A stretch of DNA of 64,000 nt from JBFMAI01 sp040755725 (GCA_040755725.1 JBFMAI010000035.1:1-64000), one strand, 5' to 3'; positions 38,030 through 46,795 are shown, counted from the first letter of the stretch. Numbers and translations: made by a program. The notes: a model not told the origin generated them from the letters alone.

Positions 38030-38927
38030 GCTCCCGGTGCTCACCAGCGACGTCCCGGGTCTGCCTGGTCGTCCGCCCACGATGCACAAGGGCCAGGCCG
38101 GCCGCGTGGCCCTCATCGCCGGCAGTCGTGGCCTGAGCGGTGCCGCCGTGCTCAGCGCGCTGGGCGCCCTCCGCGGTGGAGCGGGTTTGGTCCGCGTGTA
38201 CTGCCCACTTTCGATCCAACCGATTGTGGCGGCCGGCGAGCCGTGCCTGATGACGGCGGCGCTGCCGGAAGATGGCGAGGGACAGGTGGCCCGGGCGCCC
38301 GCCGAGCCGTTCGACCTGAGCTGGGCCGGTGTTGTGGCGATCGGCCCGGGACTGGGTCAGCGTGGCCGGGTGGCGGACGTGGTGGCCGAGGTCCTCGCCG
38401 CATTTCCCGGCCCCGTCGTCGTTGATGCCGACGGCCTGAACGCGGTCGCGCCCCGGGGAGCAGCGGTCTGGTCAACCCGTGCCGGACGCACGACGGTGAT
38501 CACGCCGCACCCAGGCGAGATGGCCCGCCTGCGGAGCGGCCTGGGTCTCGCGGCGGCCACCGGCGACGACGATGACACGCGTGTTCGGACCGCGCATGAG
38601 TTCGCCGCGCCGACCGGGGTGACTGTCGTGCTCAAAGGCCACCGCACCGTCGTGTGTACGCGGGACCAAGCCCACATCAACACGACCGGCAACGCCGGCA
38701 TGGCGACCGGCGGAATGGGCGACGTGCTGACCGGCCTGATCGCCGCCCTGCTGGCCCAGGGGCTGAGTGCGTTCGACGCCGCGCGACTCGGGGTGCATGT
38801 CCACGGGCTGGCCGCGGACTACTGCGCCCGAGAGATCGGGGCGGTGGGTTTCCTGGCCCGGGACGTGGCCGAGGCCATTCCGCGCGCACTACAAGAGGTA
38901 TCCCGCCCACGCATCGGTTTTCGCTGA
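38016..38927 (+). CDS. nnrD: ADP-dependent NAD(P)HX dehydratase
   Basis: 303 residues, ribokinase-like fold. Repairs hydrated NADH/NADPH (NADHX) using ADP. Motifs: KGQAGRVALIAGSRGLSGAAVLSALGALRGGAGLV, VVAIGPGLG, VVDADGLNAVA, TVITPHPGEMARL, NTTGNAGMATGGMGDVLTGLIAALLAQG. The separate epimerase NnrE domain is absent, so this is the stand-alone dehydratase. It overlaps larB by 14 nt, indicating coupled translation. Confidence 0.93.
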
Positions 38928-38930
38928 CGA

Positions 38931-38949
38931 CCGGGCGAGTGAAGCCCGG
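38931..38949. other. Hairpin after nnrD
   Basis: CCGGGC-GAGTGAA-GCCCGG; 6-bp stem lying between the convergent nnrD and the 42-residue peptide gene. No T-run. Confidence 0.3.
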
Positions 38950-38958
38950 CAACCGAGG

Positions 38959-39087
38959 TCAGCCGATGTTGATCGAGAGTCCGCTCAGCAGGTTCTGCAA
39001 GAACGTAAACAGCTGCTGAAGGAAGCTACTGAGGACCCCAAGCAACGTGTCCATGAAACTGCTGAACGTCCCATTGAGATCGAGCAT
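38959..39087 (-). CDS. 42-residue amphipathic small peptide
   Basis: A small gene found by eye: ATG at 39087 preceded by AGGAGG with a 6-nt gap (a near-perfect Shine-Dalgarno), 43 codons ending TGA at 38959. The product (MLDLNGTF...GLSINIG) has no Cys, Lys or Arg, is rich in Leu, Phe, Ser and Gln, and carries two acidic residues (Asp3, Asp13). Its Leu-Leu-Phe spacing suggests a membrane-active or surface-seeking helix rather than a soluble domain. No homologue recognised. It converges on nnrD. Confidence 0.65.
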   Translation of the reverse strand: MLDLNGTFSSFMDTLLGVLSSFLQQLFTFLQNLLSGLSINIG

Positions 39088-39556
39088 GCTACGCCTCCTT
39101 GCTCTAGTGCCTCGCTCGAATGCTCAAATGCACCGAACGCGCACATCATAGCGGCCGCTGCACGACATGGAAACCCCCGCGCCGCAGCGCCAGCAACGAC
39201 GCCGTGAGCGCTATCGGACCAGAAAAACGCACTCCCGACGGGCCGGGTGACCCATCGGGAGTGCCCACTGGCACTGGCCCCCCTCGCCTGTATTCCCTCC
39301 CAGACGGGCCGCGGGCATCGCCGCCGGCGTCCGCCCCTCCAACGGGGGTTCCGGCGGCGGCCCACGGCCTCCTCCCCAGACCCGCCCGGCCTCCGCAACG
39401 TCCCTGCGCGTCAACTCCACATCCTAGCAAGCGGCCGAACGTGCGGATATTGGGGTTTTCCCTAGTATCCGCCTTCTCCAACCGGCCGCGGCTGCCGAAA
39501 CCCCCTGGCGGAGTCACTTCCACGGCCCCGGTCGGTACGGTACGCTTTGAACGCCG
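39088..39556. other. 469-nt intergenic region
   Basis: No protein gene. Contains a minus-strand terminator (39222-39264). Near 39440-39480 is a small palindrome (GGATA ... TATCC around GGG/CCC). A transcript ending at the terminator from the minus strand is possible. Confidence 0.4.
39222..39264 (-). terminator. Orphan minus-strand intrinsic terminator
   Basis: Perfect 10-bp stem (GCACTCCCGA / TCGGGAGTGC, 39229-39238 with 39255-39264) followed on the minus strand by GCGTTTTTC. No minus-strand gene lies immediately upstream; a short RNA of about 150-200 nt starting near 39415 could end here. Confidence 0.6.
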
Positions 39557-40480
39557 ATGGACGCCGATCGCGGACACCTCCTGACCGAGCAACGCAATCC
39601 GATGGCGGCCGAGCTGGACGCCCTGCCTTTGGAGCAGGCGTTCGATGTCATGAATGCCGAGGACCGCCGGATTGCCCACGCCGTCGCCGCCGCCAAGACC
39701 GATATCCTCGCGGCGATCCAGCTCATCGCCGAAGGGATGCGGCGGGGGGGACGGCTCATCTACGTCGGGGCGGGCACGAGCGGGCGCCTCGGCGTATTGG
39801 ACGCGGCCGAGTGCCCCCCGACATTCCTGGTCGACCCGCAGACCGTGCAGGGAGTTATCGCGGGCGGCGATGCCGCGCTCCGCCGCAGTGCCGAGCATCG
39901 CGAGGACGACGCCGAGCAGGGGGCGGCCGAAGTCGAGGCGCTGCGGGTGGGCCCCCATGACACGGTGTTCGGCATTGCCACGGGCGGGACGACACCATTC
40001 GTGCACGGCGCCCTGGCGCGGGCACGGCAGCGCGGCGCACGCACCGTGTTTCTGGCCTGTGTCCCCCGCGAAGAGGTGGCGGACCAAGCAGACGTGTCGA
40101 TCCGTGTACTGACCGGCCCCGAGGTCATCGCGGGCTCGACCCGGCTCAAGGCCGGCCTGGCGACGAAAATGGTACTCAACACCGTCAGCACCCTCGTAAT
40201 GGTCCAGCTCGGAAAGGTCTACGGCGACCTGATGGTGGACGTGAACGCTCGCGGGTGCGCCAAGCTGGTTGACCGGGCGATTCGCACGACCGTGGCCGTC
40301 ACCGGCCTGTCGCGCGCTGCGGCGCGGGCCCTGCTGGAACGTGCGGATTGGCACGTCAAGACCGCCATCGTCATGCACCGCCTCGGGCTCGACGCGGACG
40401 AAGCCCGTCGTCGGCTGGACGCCCACCAGGGCCGCCTGCGCCGGGTGCTGGAGGCCGCGGAGCCGCCGCCGTGCGCGTAA
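39557..40480 (+). CDS. murQ: N-acetylmuramic acid 6-phosphate etherase
   Basis: 307 residues. Cleaves the lactyl ether of MurNAc-6-P in cell-wall recycling. SIS-domain signatures: LTEQRNP near the N-terminus, VGAGTSGRLGVLDAAECPPTF (catalytic Glu region), IAGGDAALRRSAE.REDD, IATGGTTPFVHGAL, GSTRLKAGLATKMVLNTVSTLVMVQLGKVYGDLMVDVNA. Full length. The stop codon overlaps the following glycosyltransferase gene by 10 nt if that gene starts at GTG 40471. Confidence 0.96.
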   Translation: MDADRGHLLTEQRNPMAAELDALPLEQAFDVMNAEDRRIAHAVAAAKTDILAAIQLIAEGMRRGGRLIYVGAGTSGRLGVLDAAECPPTFLVDPQTVQGVIAGGDAALRRSAEHREDDAEQGAAEVEALRVGPHDTVFGIATGGTTPFVHGALARARQRGARTVFLACVPREEVADQADVSIRVLTGPEVIAGSTRLKAGLATKMVLNTVSTLVMVQLGKVYGDLMVDVNARGCAKLVDRAIRTTVAVTGLSRAAARALLERADWHVKTAIVMHRLGLDADEARRRLDAHQGRLRRVLEAAEPPPCA

Positions 40481-41553
40481 TGCTCCTAGTGACCGATTTC
40501 CAGCGCGGGGGCACGCCGCTGCGGATCGCACGGCTGGCCCGTGGGCTGGCGGTCGCCGGCCTCGAAGTCCACGCGGGCTGCCTCGCGCCGCCCGGCCCGG
40601 TCAGCGGCGACCTGGCGGCGGCGGGCATCCCGACCTTTGCCTGCCATGCGCGCGGCCCGCACGACCTCGCCACGTTTTGGCGCCTAACCCGCCACGTCCG
40701 CCGCCTCCGCCCCGACCTGATCCACGCCACGCTCACCCACGCCAACGTGGCGGCACGGCTGGCCGGGTTGTTCGAGGGGATTCCGGTGATTGGTTCGACC
40801 GCCACGATCGAGCTCGAACGCCGGTGGCACGGCTGGGCCGAGCGCGTCACGGGGGGCCTCGAACAGGCCCACTTGGTCGGCAGTCACGTGGTTGCCGAGC
40901 ACGTGGTGCGTGCTTTTCGGCGACCGCGTCAACGCGTCCACGTCGTTCCGCCCTCGCTGGACCCTTGGCCGCAAAGCGTCGAACGCCGCGTTGCGCGCTG
41001 GACGCTCGGTCTGCCCGACGACGCGTTCGTCGTCGCGTGGGCCGGCCGTTTCGATCCGGTCAAGCGGCTGGACTTGATGGTCGCGTGCGCCGAACGATTG
41101 GCCGACATTCCCGCGTGGTTTCTGCTGGCGGGCGACGGCCCGCAGCGGCCGCACGTGCAGCGGCTACTCGACCACAGTCCGGCCCGGTCGCACGTGCAAC
41201 TGCTCGGCTGGCGCGACGACGTGCCGACCATCCTCTCCGCGGCCGACGCGTTCCTCTTTCCCTCCCTCACCGAAGGCATGCCCAACGCGGTGCTGGAGGC
41301 GATGGCTTGCGGCGTGGCGATCGTGGGCAGCGACATACCGGCCCTGCGCGAGCTGGCCGGCGACGAAGGTCGTTTGCGGCTGGTCGCCGGCGATGATCCC
41401 GCCGACTTCGCCGTCGCCCTGCGACAACTGCGCGAGAATGAGACCCAGCGCCGCACGCTGGCGGGGCGCGCGGCCACGTGGGCCTGCGAGAACCTGCGTT
41501 TCGAAGCGACCCTCGCCGCCATCCGCCGGGTTTACGAGCACGTCCTCGGATGA
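40471..41553 (+). CDS. GT4-type glycosyltransferase
   Basis: 360 residues, GT-B fold. Start is GTG at 40471 (GGAG 8 nt upstream) or the ATG at 40480. The N-terminal domain has MLLVTDFQRGGTPLRIARLARGL. The C-terminal half has AGRFDPVKRLDLMV, LLAGDGPQRP, LLGWRDDVPTILSAADAFLFPSLTEGMPNAVLEAMACGVAIVGSDIPALREL (the E-x7-E signature), and AEDxxx-like VAGDDPADFAVAL. Probably adds a sugar to an envelope or glycan acceptor. Cotranscribed with murQ, overlapping it. Confidence 0.9.
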   Translation: MRVMLLVTDFQRGGTPLRIARLARGLAVAGLEVHAGCLAPPGPVSGDLAAAGIPTFACHARGPHDLATFWRLTRHVRRLRPDLIHATLTHANVAARLAGLFEGIPVIGSTATIELERRWHGWAERVTGGLEQAHLVGSHVVAEHVVRAFRRPRQRVHVVPPSLDPWPQSVERRVARWTLGLPDDAFVVAWAGRFDPVKRLDLMVACAERLADIPAWFLLAGDGPQRPHVQRLLDHSPARSHVQLLGWRDDVPTILSAADAFLFPSLTEGMPNAVLEAMACGVAIVGSDIPALRELAGDEGRLRLVAGDDPADFAVALRQLRENETQRRTLAGRAATWACENLRFEATLAAIRRVYEHVLG

Positions 41554-41580
41554 ACGTCGGAGCGAGTCGGCCAAACGCGG

Positions 41581-42000
41581 TCAATCGTCGCGGGACGGAC
41601 GCGCTTGCCGGCCGCGTTTCACGTCTCCCCGTTGCTGCTTCTCCCGCACGCGTCGGCGGCGCGACGCCGCCGTCGGACGCGTCGGTCGCCGGGGCGTCCG
41701 CACCCGCAGGGCCTCTTCGAGCAGGTCCAGCAGGCGCTCTTCGGCCACGGCGCGGTTGGCGGCCTGGCTTCGCTGCGGTCGCGCCACCACGCGGAGCCGT
41801 CCGTCGCGTGTGCGGCGCGAAGCACAGCGGCGGGCCACGCGGTCGCGCTGCTCGGCGGTGAACAGGGGGCAGTTCTGGAAATCGAACAGCAGCGTCGCGC
41901 GGGTGCTGACTTTGTTGACGTGTTGGCCACCGGGGCCGCCGGCGGGGTCAAACCGCCACTCCAGCCACGGTGCCAGCTTGCGGATGTCCGTTCGGCGCAC
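41581..42000 (-). CDS. arfB: Peptidyl-tRNA hydrolase ArfB
   Basis: 139 residues. Codon-independent ribosome rescue factor with the catalytic GGQ (Gly24-Gly25-Gln26 in AGGPGGQHVNKVSTRATLLFD) and a basic C-terminal tail (RRRRVREKQQRGDVKRGRQ) that enters the empty mRNA channel. It lacks the codon-recognition domain of release factors. The GTG at 42000 has GAGG upstream; a TTG at 42006 is an alternative. It lies just over 500 nt from ssrA, the other rescue system, on the same strand. Confidence 0.9.
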   Translation of the reverse strand: MRRTDIRKLAPWLEWRFDPAGGPGGQHVNKVSTRATLLFDFQNCPLFTAEQRDRVARRCASRRTRDGRLRVVARPQRSQAANRAVAEERLLDLLEEALRVRTPRRPTRPTAASRRRRVREKQQRGDVKRGRQARPSRDD

Positions 42001-42049
42001 GTCCAAGCCTCACCGGCTCCCGGCCGCCAAGGCGACGCGGCAGCCGGGT

Positions 42050-42124
42050 TCAGCACATCGCAAGATACGCGGCCAGGAAGTAAACGGCGATGCGGATTCT
42101 CTGCGGCGTCCAGACAAAGAGCAT
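42050..42124 (-). CDS. 24-residue small ORF upstream of arfB
   Basis: ATG at 42124, GAGGAGG 6 nt upstream, and a TGA at 42050. The product MLFVWTPQRIRIAVYFLAAY... is one basic then hydrophobic stretch ending LAMC, like a tiny single-span membrane peptide. It sits 50 nt before arfB in the same direction, so it could also act as a leader ORF. Too short for homology; the strong ribosome-binding site is the main support. Confidence 0.4.
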   Translation of the reverse strand: MLFVWTPQRIRIAVYFLAAYLAMC

Positions 42125-42159
42125 CCTTCGCCTCCTCGGGCTAAGAGCTGCTCACAGAA

Positions 42160-42225
42160 TCCACCACGTAGGTGGTGGGCCGCCTGGCCCCGCACTGGCG
42201 TGCGGGCTTCTGATGGGCGGGCCCT
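42160..42225 (+). repeat. R1 palindromic repeat, copy 7
   Basis: The best preserved copy: CAGAATCCACCACG, GGTGGGCCGC, hairpin CCCCGCAC-TGGC-GTGCGGG (42188-42206), then CTTCTGATGGGCGGGCCC. Confidence 0.75.
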
Positions 42226-42408
42226 GCGGGGCACCGCGGCCGGGGGGCCGCGCGACCCGGCGCTCTCTGCTTGACTTTACGCTGCGGTGGCGGGCCGGAT
42301 CAACGTGTTCTCGCGGAGAGACGAACGGCGGCCGCGCCGGGGCCGAGCTTATCGGCGGCCCGGCCGGTTCGGGGCCGGCTATCCGATAAGACCGCTGTAA
42401 AGCTACCC

Positions 42409-42466
42409 CGGGAGGGCGAGGCTTCCGCCGAGCCGCCTTGGGGAGGGCGGGGCTCCGGCCGAGCCG
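42409..42466 (+). repeat. R2 repeat, two tandem partial units
   Basis: GGGAGGGCGAGGCTTCCGCC and, about 20 nt later, GGGAGGGCGGGGCTCCGGCC, each followed by GAGCCG. The same unit forms the hairpin at 46631-46683 in the rnr 3' end. Confidence 0.7.
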
Positions 42467-42565
42467 AGCCCCTCGCGTGGCGGGTTCTGTTAGCGGCCGT
42501 AAGGCGCGGCCCAGCAGGAGCTCTGCCCTCCCGGCCCAGGGAATCTCCGCCCAAGGAAGAAGAAA

Positions 42566-42940
<375 letters not shown>

Positions 42941-43020
42941 ATCGCGTTGTCAAAGAACCAGCGGCCAAGTCGGGGCCGCCCCGGGGGCGCCGGGGACGAC
43001 GCGACCGTGACCACACGTGA

Positions 43021-43049
43021 AGTATACGGACAGGCTGCGAGAATGCCAA
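43021..43049 (-). promoter_or_regulatory. Promoter of ssrA
   Basis: On the minus strand TTGGCA (43044-43049), 17-nt spacer, TATACT (43021-43026). Transcription would start near 43014, about 74 nt before the mature tmRNA 5' end, leaving a leader for RNase P to remove. Confidence 0.75.
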
Positions 43050-43119
43050 TTTGGCGGCGCGGGAAACCCGGCGCGGCCCGACCCGGCCCGATCCCGCGAA
43101 ACCGCGGTCGCCGCCCCAC

Positions 43120-43626
43120 CTAACGATGATACGGCACCGCCCCGGTAATCAGCCCGATGACGATCTTGAACGCCCAACTGCCCAGGAGCAGAACCAACAG
43201 GCCCGCAAACAGCCGGTACGGGGTAAGCCACGGCAACCGGATGACGGGCCACCGCCCCCGGGCCAACGTCCAGACGCAGCCGACCGCCAACGCCGTCGTG
43301 CCCAATGCGAAGACGAACCCGGCCGGCTGGACCCAGAAGGCCCGGAGCCACTGACCGCGCACAAAATGCGCGAAGGCGGTCGTCATGCCGCACGTCGGGC
43401 AGGGGTAGCCGGTCATAATCAGCATCCCGCACGGGCCGGTGCCCAGTTGGGCGTGGGTGCCCCACCCGCGGGGATCGGGCCGGAGGTACGCGGCCAAGCC
43501 GAGAATTCCCAGACAAGCGAGCAGCAGCAACCCCGCCACCACTCGCGGACGCGCCGTCGTGCTCCGCTTCGGCGTCGTCAAACCGGCCGCGGCCGGGACT
43601 TCGGTGTCCGTCTCGCCATCCCGCAA
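43120..43626 (-). CDS. DUF2752 membrane protein
   Basis: 168 residues, four probable membrane spans. The signature GYPCPTCGMTTAFAH and nearby CGMLIMTG identify DUF2752, whose role is unknown. It starts with TTG at 43626, just 3 nt after the upstream gene's TGA (43630-43632), so translation is likely coupled. Start codon uncertain. Confidence 0.8.
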   Translation of the reverse strand: MRDGETDTEVPAAAGLTTPKRSTTARPRVVAGLLLLACLGILGLAAYLRPDPRGWGTHAQLGTGPCGMLIMTGYPCPTCGMTTAFAHFVRGQWLRAFWVQPAGFVFALGTTALAVGCVWTLARGRWPVIRLPWLTPYRLFAGLLVLLLGSWAFKIVIGLITGAVPYHR

Positions 43627-43629
43627 GCA

Positions 43630-44103
43630 TCACGTCCGTCGCGGACGCGGGGCCGTGCGGGCGGTCGCCGCGACCTTGCGCCGCGGTTTCCGCTCATCCA
43701 ACACCTGCGCCGCCTTCTTGAAATCCGACACACGGAACACGCCGAGCGTCCGGCCGCCGGGGGCGCCGGTCGTGAGGTAAGCATAGCTCACGGCGATGTG
43801 CTCCCTGGCCAGCCGTTCCACAACGTCCGCCAGCGCTCCGGGCCGGTTGGGCAGCGTGGTGAGCAGCACCGTCGTCTCCGCCGTCGGCACGTTGATCCGG
43901 GCCAGGCTCTGCCGCGCCGCCGCGCTGTCCGCGGCGACCAGCCGCAGCACGCCGTGCTCCGTCGCATCCATCATACTCAGCGCCACGATGTTGATCTTGT
44001 CGTTGGCCAGTTGTTGGCAGACACGTGCCAGGATGTTGGGCTTGCTGGCGAGAAAGACAGAGAACTGGGTCTCGGTCCTGGTGCTCCCGTTGCCGGCTTT
44101 CAT
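43630..44103 (-). CDS. ACT-domain protein
   Basis: 157 residues with two tandem ACT-like modules: FSVFLASKPNILARVCQQLANDKINIVALSMMDA, then TVLLTTLPNRPGALADVVERLAREHIAVSYAYLTTG. ACT domains bind small molecules such as amino acids and regulate enzymes. A basic tail (RKPRRKVAATARTAPRPRRT) follows. AAGGAG is 9 nt upstream. It leads the DUF2752 gene in an operon and diverges from rnr. Ligand unknown. Confidence 0.85.
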   Translation of the reverse strand: MKAGNGSTRTETQFSVFLASKPNILARVCQQLANDKINIVALSMMDATEHGVLRLVAADSAAARQSLARINVPTAETTVLLTTLPNRPGALADVVERLAREHIAVSYAYLTTGAPGGRTLGVFRVSDFKKAAQVLDERKPRRKVAATARTAPRPRRT

Positions 44104-44291
44104 GAGGGTTCACTCCTTGGGCCATGGACGGGATCCGCCGCGCGGACCCGGTCGGCACGCCGCGACGGCCCGTGGGCGGGGCGCCGACGATGGAAGTGGG
44201 GCCGCGTGACGTTTATCATGTTCGCCGGCGGGCCGCAAGGCGTCCGGGCGGGGTGCGGCCCGCGCCGGGGGCCCGCCGCCGGTAGACCCTG

Positions 44292-46778
44292 ATGTCCACG
44301 CCCCCATCGTCGCCGACCCGCGCTGCGTGGCGACAAGCCGTGTTGGACTACGTGCGCGAGCATCCCGACCACCCGCTGAAGCCGCGCGCCTTGGCCCGCG
44401 AACTCGGCATCTCCTCCACCGATTATACGCGCTTCCGGAGTGTGCTCCGGGCACTGCTCGACGACGGCACGCTCGCGCTGGGGGCCGGCCGCACGCTGCG
44501 GCTGCCGCTGCAAACGGGGCAGGTCGCCGGGGTGTTCCGCGCCCATCCCCGCGGCTACGGGTTCGTTGAGCGTCCCGGTCATCCCCCGCTCTTCGTCGAG
44601 GCCGGCCACACACGGGGCGCGCTGGACGGTGACACGGTCTCCGCGCGCTTGGTTCGCACGGTGGGCCGCGGCCGCGGCCCGCGGGCCGAGGTCGTTTGCG
44701 TCCTCCAGCGCGCCGAACGCCGTACGGTCGGCATCCTCGACCGCGAGCGTGGTCGCTGGATCGTGCGTCCCCTGGGCCGCGATCCGCAGCCGCCCGTGTT
44801 CGTGGACGACCCGACCGGCCAGGGCAGCCGGTCGGGCGACCTCGTCGTCGCGCAGCCTGATGAACACCTGCTCCGCCCGGGCACCCTGCACGGACGCATC
44901 ATCAAGCGCCTCGGCGACCCCGCGGACGCGCGCGCGTGGGTTCGGGCGGCCATCGCACGATACGGCCTCCCCGACCGCTTTCCGCGTGCGGTGTTGGAAG
45001 CGGCGCAAACGGCGGCGGGCGATTTCGACCCCGATGCACTCGGTGAGCGAGAAGATCTGCGCGACCTGTTGACGGTCACGATTGATCCCCCCGACGCACG
45101 TGACTTCGACGACGCGATTTCCGTTGAGCCCCTGGGCCACGGGCGTGTGCGGTTGGGCGTCCACATCGCCGACGTGGCGCACTTCGTCCCCCCCGGCGGA
45201 CCGATTGACCTGGAAGCTCGCCGACGCGGCACCAGCGTCTACTTCCCGGGCCACGTCGTGCCGATGCTGCCGGAGCCGCTGTCCCATGACGTGTGCTGCC
45301 TGCGGCCGGGGCTGCCCCGGCTGACGAAATCCGTGTTCCTGACCTATGACGGAGCGGGCCGCGTGGCTGAGACCCGCTTCGCCAATGGCGTCATTCAGTC
45401 CGCTGCCCGTCTCACCTACCCGCAGGTGACAGCGGTCCTGGACCGCCGCGCGGGGGTTGGCGGCACGCTTGGAGGCGCGCCGCCCGGCGCGCCGCAGCTC
45501 GGCAGGCCGGCAGGGTCGCCGCAGGAGACAGCCCCACGCCTCCCGCGCAGTACGCTCGCGCACGGTGGCTCACACGGCCAAGCCGACGAGCTGGCTCCGG
45601 CGATCGTCGAGCTACTGCACACGGCGGCGGACCTGGCGGGACGCATTCGGCGGCGGCGCCTGGCGACCGGCATGATCTCGTTGAGCCTGCCTGAAGTGGC
45701 GTTCAGGCTCGGTCCGCAGGGGCAGGTGTTGGACGGCGGCCCCGCCGACACCGGCTTCTCGCACACCCTGATCGAGATGTTCATGGTCGAAGCGAACGAG
45801 GCCGTGTCGCGCGCGTTGACGCAGGCGGGGCTCGAGCATCTCCGGCGTGTCCATCCGGAGCCGGACCCGGCCGCCGCCGAGGGGCTGAACCTGCTCGGGC
45901 CGGTGCTGGGGCGCTGGCCCACCGCATCGCTCAGCCGCGCGGCCATCCGGTCGCTGCTCGACGCGGCCCGGGGGCAACCGGCAGAGCAGGCCGTGAACTA
46001 TGTGGTGTTGCGTGCCTTGGCCCAAGCGGTCTACAGCCCGTCGCCGCTCGGGCATTTCGCGTTGGCCAGTGACGACTACTGCCATTTCACGTCGCCGATC
46101 CGCCGCTACCCCGATCTCACGATGCATCGGCTGTTCGACGCGCTGGTGGCGGGCCAGCCGGCGCGGCCTCGGGCCGTGGACAAGGCCGTATCGCCTGATG
46201 ACCTGACGGAACTGGGGCAGGCCGCCAGCGCCGCGGAACGCCGGGCCCAGCACGCCGAGCGCGCTGCGGCCGCGTCGCTGTTCCTGCTGCTCATGCGGGA
46301 CAAAGTAGGCACGGTGTTCGACGGCGTCGTAACGGGCGTGCTGCCGTTCGGCGCTTTCGTCCAACTGCTGCCTTCGCTCGCCGAGGGGCTCGTCCGGGTC
46401 AGCGACTTCGGACGCGACGATTGGCTGTACGACCGCCCGACCGGGGCCTTCGTCGGGCGGCGGACCCGGCGCACCATACATCTCGGGCTGTCCGTGCGTG
46501 TCCGCGTCGCCGCGGTTGACCTGCCACGCCAGGAGCTTGTGCTGGTGCCGGAGACGACGGACGCGTTCGGCGTGTGTTCCCCGGGCGAGGTTTCTTCTGC
46601 ACCGGATGGGCGTTCGCGATCGCGGATTAAGGGAGGGCGAGGCTCCCGCCGAGCCGCCGCTTGCCGGGAGGCTCGCCCTCCCGACCAGCGTCCCAGCCCT
46701 TTGGATACCTCACCCGCTGGACGCCGCGGGGCCCGCCAGTCGTCGCGCCGAAAAAAAAGAGGGCACCAGGGGCCGTAA
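44292..46778 (+). CDS. rnr: Ribonuclease R, with repeat-derived insertions
   Basis: 828 residues. A 3'-5' exoribonuclease that degrades structured RNA and acts with tmRNA. Winged-helix/cold-shock N-terminus (about 1-110), RNB catalytic domain from residue about 265 (DPPDARDFDDA, the metal-binding Asp cluster), PIRRYPDL near 602, S1 domain about 672-760. Two oddities. (1) Residues about 390-432, between LTYPQVTAVLDRR and the following helix, are a Gly/Pro/Ala-rich stretch encoded by a genomic repeat (bases about 45460-45590). (2) The end, from about residue 779, reads through an R2 repeat, giving an Arg/Ser-rich tail. Both extend otherwise ordinary positions. Confidence 0.93.
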   Translation: MSTPPSSPTRAAWRQAVLDYVREHPDHPLKPRALARELGISSTDYTRFRSVLRALLDDGTLALGAGRTLRLPLQTGQVAGVFRAHPRGYGFVERPGHPPLFVEAGHTRGALDGDTVSARLVRTVGRGRGPRAEVVCVLQRAERRTVGILDRERGRWIVRPLGRDPQPPVFVDDPTGQGSRSGDLVVAQPDEHLLRPGTLHGRIIKRLGDPADARAWVRAAIARYGLPDRFPRAVLEAAQTAAGDFDPDALGEREDLRDLLTVTIDPPDARDFDDAISVEPLGHGRVRLGVHIADVAHFVPPGGPIDLEARRRGTSVYFPGHVVPMLPEPLSHDVCCLRPGLPRLTKSVFLTYDGAGRVAETRFANGVIQSAARLTYPQVTAVLDRRAGVGGTLGGAPPGAPQLGRPAGSPQETAPRLPRSTLAHGGSHGQADELAPAIVELLHTAADLAGRIRRRRLATGMISLSLPEVAFRLGPQGQVLDGGPADTGFSHTLIEMFMVEANEAVSRALTQAGLEHLRRVHPEPDPAAAEGLNLLGPVLGRWPTASLSRAAIRSLLDAARGQPAEQAVNYVVLRALAQAVYSPSPLGHFALASDDYCHFTSPIRRYPDLTMHRLFDALVAGQPARPRAVDKAVSPDDLTELGQAASAAERRAQHAERAAAASLFLLLMRDKVGTVFDGVVTGVLPFGAFVQLLPSLAEGLVRVSDFGRDDWLYDRPTGAFVGRRTRRTIHLGLSVRVRVAAVDLPRQELVLVPETTDAFGVCSPGEVSSAPDGRSRSRIKGGRGSRRAAACREARPPDQRPSPLDTSPAGRRGARQSSRRKKRGHQGP
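45498..45533 (+). repeat. 36-bp repeat inside rnr
   Basis: Exact reverse complement of 23637-23672, here in frame within rnr and encoding LGRPAGSPQET. Confidence 0.85.
46631..46683. repeat. R2 repeat hairpin in the rnr 3' end
   Basis: GGGAGGGCGAGGCT ... AGGCTCGCCCTCCC, near-perfect 14-bp arms. The sequence between includes CCCGCCGAGCCGCC, as in the 42.4-kb units. It lies within the last 50 codons of rnr. Confidence 0.75.
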
Positions 46779-46795
46779 GGCGTCCCGGTGCTCTC
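46751..46795 (-). terminator. Strong minus-strand terminator overlapping the rnr stop
   Basis: 9-bp stem (46759-46767 with 46787-46795, one G-U) followed on the minus strand by eight T's. It lies across the rnr stop codon. No minus-strand gene ends directly upstream (the next is at 47677), so it stops either read-through from that gene or an unidentified RNA. Confidence 0.6.
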
